The notes below the pieces were generated by a model that was not told the origin of the DNA, searched no databases, and saw only the letters and a list, made by a program, of their open reading frames with translations. From contig JAGXHO010000244.1 in NCBI GenBank assembly GCA_024636105.1, positions 1 through 6,261 on the forward strand: a stretch of DNA of 6,261 bases, written 5' to 3'. The position numbers and the translations under genes are program-made. Positions 1 to 5,950 of this stretch are shown in pieces. Numbering within the stretch: position 1 is the stretch's first letter; each line of letters starts with the position of its first letter. The stretch is from Trueperaceae bacterium. Its GTDB lineage: Bacteria > Deinococcota > Deinococci > Deinococcales > Trueperaceae.

Positions 1-692
1 ATGCCATCCGGGATCGCGATCTTGCCCACGTCGTGCAAGCGAGCGGCGCGCATCAGCGCCTCGACGCGGTCCGGCGGCTCGCTCAACGCGTCCGCGATCT
101 GCGCGCACGTGCGCGCGACGCGCCACACGTGCTCGCCCGTGGCGTCGTCGCGGAACTCGGCGGCGCGCGCCAGGCGCACGAGCATCTCGACCTGCGTGCG
201 CTCGAGGTCCGCCGTCCGGGCTCGCACGCGCGCCTCGAGCGCCTCGTTCTCGTCGAGCAAGCCGCGGCGCGCCACCCACGCCTCGAGCAGGTTGCGCACC
301 CGCAGCAGCACCTCGACCGACTGGAAGGGCTTCCCGACGAAGTCGCGGGCCCCCCGGGCGAGCGCCGCGTGGCGGACCTCCGGGCGATCGTCGGCGGTGA
401 CCATCACCACCGGGAAGCCCTCGGGCAGCAGCGGTGCGAGCGCCTCGAGCACCTCGAGACCGCTGCGGTGCGGCATCCGGTAGTCGAGCAGCAGGAGGTC
501 GGGTGGGTTCTGGTGGAAGCGCTCCTCGACCCGCCTAGGATCGTCGAGGACGTCGACGTCGCGGTACCCACCGCGCAGCAACATCCCGCGCAGCAACGCG
601 AGGTTCGCCTCCTCGTCGTCGACGACGAGGAGGCGCATGGTGGTCAGTTCCGGTGGCACCAGGACGACCGGGTCACCCGTGGGGCCGTGCAT
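1..692 (-). CDS. Response regulator with receiver and HD-GYP domains (3' end outside window)
   Basis: Probable two-component response regulator whose output is an HD-GYP phosphohydrolase, the family that degrades cyclic di-GMP. The visible 230 codons start with a receiver domain (about residues 19-135). It has the acidic pair D25-D26 in LLVVDDEEA, the phospho-acceptor D70 in LLLLDYRMP, the switch threonine T99 (VMVTAD) and K121 in the VGKPF loop. A charged helical, coiled-coil-like linker (about 137-170) follows. The HD-GYP domain then opens with RAAEFRDDATGEH (H188) and HDVGKIAIPDG (H220, D221, K224). The GYP signature itself lies beyond the left edge, so an intact active site cannot be confirmed. 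I chose the ATG at 692 because it lies three bases after the nuoN stop and the frame is open. A GTG at 659 and an ATG at 638 are in frame, and the latter (MRLLVVDDEE) is closer to usual receiver N-termini. None has a strong Shine-Dalgarno. Family assignment is secure; start and cyclic-di-GMP activity are inferred. Confidence 0.9.
   Translation of the reverse strand, partial: MHGPTGDPVVLVPPELTTMRLLVVDDEEANLALLRGMLLRGGYRDVDVLDDPRRVEERFHQNPPDLLLLDYRMPHRSGLEVLEALAPLLPEGFPVVMVTADDRPEVRHAALARGARDFVGKPFQSVEVLLRVRNLLEAWVARRGLLDENEALEARVRARTADLERTQVEMLVRLARAAEFRDDATGEHVWRVARTCAQIADALSEPPDRVEALMRAARLHDVGKIAIPDG
606..635. repeat. Perfect 30-bp palindrome in the response regulator start region
   Basis: Bases 606-620 are the exact reverse complement of 621-635, with symmetry centred between 620 and 621. 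On the minus strand it encodes the residues R-LLVVDDEE-A at the start of the receiver domain. CTC (Leu) mirrors GAG (Glu) and GTC (Val) mirrors GAC (Asp), so the codon choice alone produces the symmetry. In mRNA it could fold into a long hairpin just downstream of the alternative ATG at 638. Function is not demonstrated, and coding coincidence is the simplest explanation. Confidence 0.85.
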
Positions 693-695
693 CGC

Positions 696-2183
696 TCAGG
701 CGCCGCCCAGGACCATCGGAGCCCGTGCGAGCAGGTCGAGCCACCAACCCGGGAAGAGCCCGAGCAGCACGACGCCGAGCGCCGCCAGGACGAGCGCCGC
801 CGTCGAACCGGCCGTCCGGTGCTGCTTCACGACGCCGTGGTCCGGATCGCGTAGGTAGAGCAGCACGACGACGCGGCCGTAATAGACCACCGCGACGATC
901 GCCGAAGCGATGCCGATCGCCGCGAGCCCGACGAACCCGCCCGCGATGGCCGCCTGGAACACCACGACCTTGCCCAAGAACCCCGCGAGCGGCGGGAAGC
1001 CGGCGAGGCTGAGGAGCGCGAGCGCGAGCCCCGCGGCCAGCCACGGCTGGCGGCGGCCGAGCCCGGCGAGGCGCTCGAGGCGGTCGCCCTGGTCGTCGTC
1101 GCCCATCACGGCGTTCAGCACGCCGAGGGCGAGCAGGTTCGTCACGGTGTACATGAGCAAGTAGGTGGCCGCTGCGCGCATGCCGATCTCGCCGCCGGCC
1201 AGGACCGCCAGCCCGACGTACCCGGCATGGGCGATCGCGGAGTACGCGAGCAGGCGCTTCAGGCCACTCTGCAGGAGTGCGGCCGTGTTGCCGACCAGGA
1301 GCGTCGCGCCCACCACCACGGCGAGCAGCATCGTGAAGGTGGCTCCGAAGGCGCCCGCCCCGAGCGCCTCGGTGGCCGCACCGGTGACGCGCAGCAGCGC
1401 GCCGAACGCGGCGGTCTTGACGACGACGCTCATGAACGCGGTCACCGGCGTCGGCGAGCCCGTGTACACGTCGGGCATCCACTGATGGAAGGGGACGAAC
1501 CCGACCTTGAAAGCGAGGCCGACGAGCAGGAAGCCGGCCCCGAGGAGCAGCAGGCCGCCCGACGCGAAGTCCGGCGCGGCGCCCGCTGCAGCGATGCCCG
1601 CAAGGTCGAAGCGACCGGTGGCTCCGTACGTCAGCGCGATCCCGTACGCGAGGATGGCCGAACCGAAGGCGCCGAGCAGGAAGTACTTGAGGCCGGCCTC
1701 CTCTCCGGAGCGCGAGCCCTCGCGCCACGCGGCGAGCACGTAGACGGCCAGCGACAGCACCTCGAGCCCGAGGAGCAGCACGATCAGGTCGCCGGCCGAG
1801 ACGAGCACGAGCCCACCCGTGGTGGCGAGGAGGAGCAGCGGGAAGAACTCGGGATGGTCGAGCCGCATGCGCTGCACGTGCGCGCCGGCGCTCAGCATCG
1901 TCGCTCCGGCGCCGAGCAGGATCACGATCGAGAGCGCGCCCGCCAAGCCGTCGCCGAGGAACGCCCCCCCGAGCGTCCGGGGAAGCGCCTCGCCACCGGC
2001 GAGGGCCAGGAACCGGGCGACGGTGATGCCGAGCGCGATCGCCACGCCCGCGACCGCGAGCGCCCCGAGCGGCGCCGACCGGCGGGCGAAGACCCCGATC
2101 AGGAGCGTCACCACCGCGGTCACGAGCACCACGACCACCGGCAGGAGCGGCGCCAAGTCGCCGTAGGTCGGCGGGAGCGTCAT
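696..2183 (-). CDS. nuoN: NADH-quinone oxidoreductase subunit N (NuoN), antiporter-like proton-pumping subunit
   Basis: Membrane-arm subunit of respiratory complex I, one of three antiporter-like subunits that move protons during NADH oxidation by quinone. It has 495 residues, close to the family norm, and is almost wholly hydrophobic with about 14 predicted membrane helices. Conserved charged residues are in place: E112 (HPEFFPLLL), E141 (GLEVLSL), K166 (GLKYFLLG), K226 and H233 (AFKVGFVPFHQW), K256 (VVVKTAAFG) and K405 (GFLGKVVVF). The WMPDVYTGSPTPVTAFMS loop after the broken helix is typical of NuoN. The ATG at 2183 is chosen over an upstream in-frame start near 2300. It has GGAGGT five bases before it, overlaps the nuoM stop in ATGA, and gives the normal N-terminus; the extension would add an Arg-rich tail read from the nuoM end. 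It is last of the nuo genes here, with the response regulator three bases on. Confidence 0.96.
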   Translation of the reverse strand: MTLPPTYGDLAPLLPVVVVLVTAVVTLLIGVFARRSAPLGALAVAGVAIALGITVARFLALAGGEALPRTLGGAFLGDGLAGALSIVILLGAGATMLSAGAHVQRMRLDHPEFFPLLLLATTGGLVLVSAGDLIVLLLGLEVLSLAVYVLAAWREGSRSGEEAGLKYFLLGAFGSAILAYGIALTYGATGRFDLAGIAAAGAAPDFASGGLLLLGAGFLLVGLAFKVGFVPFHQWMPDVYTGSPTPVTAFMSVVVKTAAFGALLRVTGAATEALGAGAFGATFTMLLAVVVGATLLVGNTAALLQSGLKRLLAYSAIAHAGYVGLAVLAGGEIGMRAAATYLLMYTVTNLLALGVLNAVMGDDDQGDRLERLAGLGRRQPWLAAGLALALLSLAGFPPLAGFLGKVVVFQAAIAGGFVGLAAIGIASAIVAVVYYGRVVVLLYLRDPDHGVVKQHRTAGSTAALVLAALGVVLLGLFPGWWLDLLARAPMVLGGA

Positions 2184-3646
2184 CGCGCACCTCCATCGGC
2201 GAGGTCGAGCACGATCGGTGGCGGCGTCGCCGCCGTGGCGGCAGCGACGACGTCGGCCTCGAACTTGGTGAGGTTGGCGGCTGGGGCGATCCCCAGCCAC
2301 AGCGTGGCAGCGATGATCGGGGCGAACACCGCGACCTCCAGCGGGCTCAGGTCGCGCGTGGGCGCGCCCTTCGCCTCACCCTGGAACAATCGCTGGTACA
2401 GGTTCACGCCCAGCGCGCCCGCTGCGACCGCCGCCAGGACGGCGAGCGTCGCCGCCAGCGGGCTGACCGTGAAGGCGCCCAACACCGAGAGGAACTCGCC
2501 CGGGAAGTTCGCCAACCCCGGCACCCCGATGCCCCCGAGCAGCACGAGGAGCGACAGCGCGGCGAACGCCGGGGCCGCCTTGGCCAAGCCGCCGTAGGCA
2601 TCGAGGTCGAAGGTGCCGCGGCGCGCGTGGAGCATGCCGGCCACGAGGAAAAGGCCGGAGGTCGTCACCATCTGCGCGGCCTGCAGCGCCATGGCGCCGC
2701 TCTGCCCCGCGAGGTGCAGCGAGAACAGACCGACCGCGACGATCCCCATGTGCGAGATCGAGAAGTAGGCCAGCACCCGCTTGAGCTGCGTCTGGCGCGT
2801 AGCGATGGCCATGCCGTAGACCGCCGTGAAGGCGCCGAGCGCGAGGCCGAGCGGCGCGAGCATGGCGGCGCCGTCGGGGAGGAGCGGGAGCGCCCAGGCG
2901 AAGAGCCCGAACCCCCCGAGCTTGTACAGCGTGCCCGCCACGTCCGCGGCCCCCGAAGGATGGTTCTGTTCGTTGACGTCGACGAGCCAGGCGTGGACCG
3001 GGAAGATCGGCAGCTTGACCGCGAACGCGAACATGAAGGTGCCGAACAGCCACGCTTGCGTGAGCGGGTCGAGCTGCGGCGTGGCGGCGAGCAGCTCCTC
3101 GAACCGGTACCCGGCGGCGCCCGAGAGCGGCGCCAGCGCCAGGATCCCGAGCAGCATGACGAAGGAGCCGGCGACCGCATACATCAGGTACTTCACCAGC
3201 GCGGCGCGGCGATGCGCCAGACCCCAGCCGCCGAGCATCGCGAGGCCGGGCAACAGCGTCAGGTCCCAGAAGACGTAGAACAGGACGAGGTCGCGAGCGA
3301 GGAAGATCCCGGCGACGCCGGCGAGCGTCGCGAGCAGCGCGGCCAGGAAGCGGTGGGCGTGGTGCTCGACGCGCATCGCCGCCCACAGGACCGTAGGCAG
3401 CATCACCAGCGCCGCGACCCGCAGCAGGACGCCGCCGGCGCCGGCGCCGTCGAGCGCGATCCAGGCACCGATCGCTGGGATCCACGGCACGTCGAGGCGG
3501 CCGCCGGGGCCGTCGGCGAAGAGCGCCAGCACTAGGGTCGCGGCGACGCCGAGCACCGACAGCGGCAGGTAGACGGCGCGGCGCGGCGCCAGCAGCAGCG
3601 CGATGGCGACCGCGAGCGGCACGAGAATGGCGGCAGCAGCGATCAC
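2180..3646 (-). CDS. nuoM: NADH-quinone oxidoreductase subunit M (NuoM), with altered channel residues
   Basis: Second antiporter-like proton-pumping subunit of complex I, 488 residues against about 470-510 in relatives, very hydrophobic with about 14 predicted helices. Family marks are K211 in FAFAVKLPIFPVHAW with H218, K242 in GTLYK, QLKRVLAYFSISHMG (285-301) and E384 in NFPGEFLSVLG. The helix 7-8 loop reads NEQNHPSGAAD (225-235), resembling Thermus Nqo13 rather than E. coli. Oddities: the channel glutamate of helix 5 (E. coli E144, FFWEMML) is D128 here (VFWDLTLLP). The consensus LPD and the following His are V222 and N225 (WLVDVNEQN). These may be lineage traits. The GTG at 3646 is chosen because GGAGGT lies five bases upstream and it overlaps the nuoL stop in GTGA. 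A longer in-frame extension to 4093 is Arg-rich and overlaps nuoL, so it is rejected. Assignment is firm; the effect of the substitutions is unknown. Confidence 0.95.
   Translation of the reverse strand: MIAAAAILVPLAVAIALLLAPRRAVYLPLSVLGVAATLVLALFADGPGGRLDVPWIPAIGAWIALDGAGAGGVLLRVAALVMLPTVLWAAMRVEHHAHRFLAALLATLAGVAGIFLARDLVLFYVFWDLTLLPGLAMLGGWGLAHRRAALVKYLMYAVAGSFVMLLGILALAPLSGAAGYRFEELLAATPQLDPLTQAWLFGTFMFAFAVKLPIFPVHAWLVDVNEQNHPSGAADVAGTLYKLGGFGLFAWALPLLPDGAAMLAPLGLALGAFTAVYGMAIATRQTQLKRVLAYFSISHMGIVAVGLFSLHLAGQSGAMALQAAQMVTTSGLFLVAGMLHARRGTFDLDAYGGLAKAAPAFAALSLLVLLGGIGVPGLANFPGEFLSVLGAFTVSPLAATLAVLAAVAAGALGVNLYQRLFQGEAKGAPTRDLSPLEVAVFAPIIAATLWLGIAPAANLTKFEADVVAAATAATPPPIVLDLADGGAR
2181..2194 (-). 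promoter_or_regulatory. Ribosome-binding site and coupled start of nuoN
   Basis: On the minus strand GGAGGT (2194-2189) precedes the nuoN ATG (2183-2181) by five bases. The ATG shares bases with the nuoM TGA (2182-2180) as ATGA. The Shine-Dalgarno sits inside the last nuoM codons, an arrangement expected for translational coupling. It decides the nuoN start. Confidence 0.85.
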
Positions 3647-5589
3647 GCGCGACCTCCCACGTTGGCGACGGTGGCGGCGACGGCGACGACGATGGCCGCC
3701 AGGCCCAGGAGCATCGCGAGGGCGTACATCCGGACGTGGCCCGATTGCCAAGCGGCGGCGAGCCGACCGAGCCACGTGGCGCTGGCCACGCCGGCGCCGA
3801 TGCCCCGGTCGAGCAGGTCGCGGTCGCCGATGGCGAGGCCCGAAGCCACCCCCTCGACGGGGCCGACGACGGTCGCGCGGTACAGCGCGTCGAAGCCGAG
3901 CCCGGAGCGGGCTGCGCGGCCGAGTTGCCCGCGTCCGACGCGCGCACCGAGCGCACCCTTGCCACGCTCGTACACCCACCAACCGGCGGCGAGCCCGAGG
4001 CCGGCCGCGAGCACCGAAGCGGCTACGAGGAGCCACTCGACCCACAGCGCCGGATGGTCCAGGCCACCCGAGGCCAGGGCCGGGGCGAGCCACGGATCGA
4101 TGGCGTTCGGGAACGCGAACGCGGGAAGCCCGACGTACCCACCGATGGCGGCCAGGACGGCGAGCACCACGAGCGGCAGCGTCATCGTCGCCGGGCTCTC
4201 GTGGACCTTGGCGTGCACGCGAGCGTCGCCGCGAGCCTCACCGGCGAACACCAGGTAGTACCAACGGAACATGTAGAAGGCCGTGAGCGCGGCGGTGACG
4301 AGGAGCACGGCGAAGAGCGCCTTGCCGCCGTAGTCGGCGAGCAGCGTCGAGCTCCAGGCCCCCGCCAGGATCGCGTCCTTGCTGAAGAAGCCCGACAGCA
4401 GCGGCACGCCGGCGATCGCGAGGGTGCCGATCAGCGCGGTCGTGCCCGTCGTCCGCATGCGCTTGCCCAGGCCCCCCATGCGGCGGATGTCCTGCTCGCC
4501 CCCCATCGCGTGGATGACGGAGCCGGAACCGAGGAACAACAGACCCTTGAAGAAGGCATGGGTGACGACGTGGAAGACCGCCGCGCCGTACGCACCGGAG
4601 CCGACGGCGACGAACATGAAGCCGAGCTGGCTGATCGTGGAGTAGGCGAGGACGCGCTTGACGTCGGTCTGCCCCATCGCGGCGATCGCGGCGACGAGCG
4701 CCGTGAGCGCGCCCACCCAGGCGACGACAGCGGAGGCTTCCGGCGTCATCGCGTAGAGCGGGCTGAGCCGCGCGATCAAGTACACGCCCGCCGTCACCAT
4801 GGTGGCGGCGTGGATGAGCGCCGACACCGGCGTGGGGCCCGCCATCGCGTCGGGCAACCAGACGTGCAGTGGCAGCTGCGCGCTCTTCCCGGTCGCGGCG
4901 AGGAGGTACAGCAGCCCGATCGTGCCGAGCACCCCGGCGCCGAAGGCGTAGGTACCCGCCGCGGCGTTGACCTCCGCGATCGTCAGCGTGCCGAAGGTCG
5001 CCGCGACCAGGAACGAGGCCAGCAGGAAGCCGGCGTCGCCGATCCGGTTGACGATGAACGCCTTGCGTCCAGCGTCGGCGTTGGCCGTCTTCCGGTACCA
5101 GAACCCGATCAGGAGGTAGGAACAGACGCCCACGCCCTCCCAGCCGACGAACAACAGCACCAGCGAGTCCGCGAGCACGAGCACGAGCATCGAGGCGACG
5201 AAGAGGTTGAGCAGCGCGAAGTAGCGCGAGTACCCGTCATCGGCGTGCATGTAGCCGATCGAGTAGACGTGGATGGCCAGGCCGACGCCGGTGATGACGA
5301 GCATGAAGGTGACCGAGAGGGCGTCGACGACGAACCCGACCGACAGGTCGAGGCCGGCGACGGGCAGGAAGGGCCAGAGCTCGACGGATACGCCCGCCTC
5401 GCGGCCCACGAGCCCGAAAGCGGCGATCAGCGCGAGCACGAAGGCACCCCCGACCGCGAGGCTGGCGAGCACCCCGGGCAGCGGCTCGCGCAGCCGCCGA
5501 CCGAACAGGCCGTTGACGAGCGCGCCGAGCAGCGCGAGCGCGGGGGCGAAGACCGCCCACGCGACGGGGTCGTTCCAATCGGCGCTCAC
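3643..5589 (-). CDS. nuoL: NADH-quinone oxidoreductase subunit L (NuoL), distal antiporter-like subunit
   Basis: Largest antiporter-like subunit of complex I, at the far end of the membrane arm. It carries the long lateral helix that runs along NuoM and NuoN. At 648 residues it is some 35-40 longer than E. coli and Thermus relatives. Proton-channel residues are all present: E151 (VGWEGVGVCSYLLIGFWY), K235 (TGKSAQLPLHVWLPDAM), H260 (SALIHAATMV), H340, H344 and K348 (FHVVTHAFFKGLLF) and K404 (GFFSKDAIL). The N-terminal RRLREPLPGVLAS (31-43) closely resembles Thermus Nqo12. The C-terminal part (about 540-620) is amphipathic and charged, fitting the lateral helix, and is followed by a last membrane helix (about 621-644). 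The GTG at 5589 is chosen because GGAGGT sits six bases upstream, the protein begins at the usual place, and no in-frame start lies just upstream. The stop overlaps nuoM by four bases. Confidence 0.96.
   Translation of the reverse strand: MSADWNDPVAWAVFAPALALLGALVNGLFGRRLREPLPGVLASLAVGGAFVLALIAAFGLVGREAGVSVELWPFLPVAGLDLSVGFVVDALSVTFMLVITGVGLAIHVYSIGYMHADDGYSRYFALLNLFVASMLVLVLADSLVLLFVGWEGVGVCSYLLIGFWYRKTANADAGRKAFIVNRIGDAGFLLASFLVAATFGTLTIAEVNAAAGTYAFGAGVLGTIGLLYLLAATGKSAQLPLHVWLPDAMAGPTPVSALIHAATMVTAGVYLIARLSPLYAMTPEASAVVAWVGALTALVAAIAAMGQTDVKRVLAYSTISQLGFMFVAVGSGAYGAAVFHVVTHAFFKGLLFLGSGSVIHAMGGEQDIRRMGGLGKRMRTTGTTALIGTLAIAGVPLLSGFFSKDAILAGAWSSTLLADYGGKALFAVLLVTAALTAFYMFRWYYLVFAGEARGDARVHAKVHESPATMTLPLVVLAVLAAIGGYVGLPAFAFPNAIDPWLAPALASGGLDHPALWVEWLLVAASVLAAGLGLAAGWWVYERGKGALGARVGRGQLGRAARSGLGFDALYRATVVGPVEGVASGLAIGDRDLLDRGIGAGVASATWLGRLAAAWQSGHVRMYALAMLLGLAAIVVAVAATVANVGGRA
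3644..3657 (-). promoter_or_regulatory. Ribosome-binding site and coupled GTG start of nuoM
   Basis: GGAGGT (3657-3652, minus strand), extended by a leading G, lies five bases before the GTG at 3646-3644. That GTG overlaps the nuoL TGA (3645-3643) as GTGA. Spacing is identical to that at nuoN. It sets the nuoM start at a non-ATG codon. Confidence 0.85.
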
Positions 5590-5630
5590 AGCTGCACCTC
5601 CGGGGCGGCCCGTCCGACGCGGGGGCTCAC
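5586..5630 (-). CDS. Possible 14-codon micro-ORF linking nuoK and nuoL
   Basis: The reading frame starts with GTG at 5630-5628 and stops with TGA at 5588-5586, giving [14 protein letters not shown] if the GTG is read as Met. The start overlaps the nuoK TGA as GTGA and has GGAGGT six bases upstream (5642-5637). Its stop overlaps the nuoL GTG, again as GTGA. It therefore fills the only gap in a chain of four-base overlaps. The last residues EVQL echo the nuoK ending EVRL because both come from a duplicated segment. No known function or family; the peptide may be meaningless and the frame may only carry ribosomes on to nuoL. It could equally be chance produced by the duplication. Confidence 0.3.
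   Translation of the reverse strand: MSPRVGRAAPEVQL
5587..5601 (-). promoter_or_regulatory. Ribosome-binding site of nuoL (second copy of a duplicated signal)
   Basis: GGAGGT (5601-5596, minus strand) lies six bases before the nuoL GTG (5589-5587). A near-identical signal with the same spacing lies 41 bases upstream, at the nuoK stop, so the nuoL initiation region exists in two copies of which only this one is in the nuoL frame. Confidence 0.8.
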
Positions 5631-5950
5631 AGCCGCACCTCCGACAGGGCGTCGACGTCGGTGCTGCGGCGGTCGCGGAAGATCGCGACCAGGATCCCGA
5701 GACCGACCGCCACCTCGGCGGCGGCGACGGCCAGGATCACGAACACCGCGGTCTGACCGCTCATGCCCACGAGCGTGCCGGCCGCGGCCCAATGGCGGGC
5801 GTACGCGACGAGCGCGAGGTTGGCGGCGTTCAGCATCAACTCGACGGAGAGGAAGACGAGGATGGCGCTCCGGCGGGTGAGCACGCCCACCGCGCCGATG
5901 GCGAAGATCACGGCCGACAGCGCGACGTAGGCTTCGGTGGGTGCGTTCAC
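5627..5950 (-). CDS. nuoK: NADH-quinone oxidoreductase subunit K (NuoK)
   Basis: Small membrane subunit of complex I (homologue of mitochondrial ND4L), next to the quinone-reducing domain and part of the first proton path. It has 107 residues and three hydrophobic helices (about 8-24, 29-50 and 67-91). The two conserved membrane glutamates are E37 ([12 protein letters not shown]) and E79 ([17 protein letters not shown]), matching E. coli E36 and E72. The Arg pair R26-R27 after helix 1 is also kept. The loop between helices 2 and 3 (about 52-66, [12 protein letters not shown]) is a few residues longer than in E. coli. The tail [10 protein letters not shown] matches the E. coli tail pattern NIDSVSEMRG. 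The start is GTG at 5950, overlapping the nuoJ stop as GTGA, with only a weak GGCGGT-like signal upstream, so initiation probably depends on coupling. Its stop lies in the first copy of the duplicated start signal. Confidence 0.95.
   Translation of the reverse strand: MNAPTEAYVALSAVIFAIGAVGVLTRRSAILVFLSVELMLNAANLALVAYARHWAAAGTLVGMSGQTAVFVILAVAAAEVAVGLGILVAIFRDRRSTDVDALSEVRL

Larger units (their letters stand above)
5584..5643 (-). repeat. Short direct repeat duplicating the nuoL start signal
   Basis: Two 19-base copies at 5584-5602 and 5625-5643 differ at one position (5593 T against 5634 C on the plus strand). The offset is 41 bases. Each contains GGAGGT, a six-base spacer and GTGAGC on the minus strand. 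One copy is the nuoL initiation site; the other forms the nuoK C-terminus and stop. The 22 bases between them are not repeated. Confidence 0.8.

Noticed and set aside
693..695. Terminator or promoter between nuoN and the response regulator
   Set aside because: Only three bases separate the frames, with no hairpin plus T-run and no convincing -35/-10 pair nearby.
33..854. 273-codon plus-strand frame opposite the response regulator and nuoN end
   Set aside because: The minus strand carries clear receiver and HD-GYP motifs here; this frame is their mirror.
673..2196. 507-codon minus-strand frame overlapping nuoN in another frame
   Set aside because: Arg/Ala/Gly-rich product, out of frame with the clear NuoN membrane protein, and with no domain.
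2184..2300. N-terminal extension of nuoN
   Set aside because: The added 39 residues are Arg-rich and overlap nuoM, while the ATG at 2183 has a strong Shine-Dalgarno and a normal hydrophobic start.
1227..2597. 456-codon plus-strand frame opposite nuoN and the end of nuoM
   Set aside because: Same antisense composition with a highly charged, low-complexity product and no recognisable motif.
2627..3535. 302-codon plus-strand frame opposite nuoM
   Set aside because: Antisense shadow with the same biased composition.
3647..4093. N-terminal extension of nuoM
   Set aside because: The extension is an Arg-rich stretch wholly inside nuoL; the GTG at 3646 has GGAGGT and gives the family-standard N-terminus.
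3736..5880. 714-codon open frame on the plus strand opposite nuoL and nuoK
   Set aside because: It is antisense to two certain genes. Its product is dominated by Arg, Glu, Asp, His, Gln and Gly, the expected mirror of GC-rich Leu/Val/Ala codons, and shows no domain. High GC simply removes stop codons.
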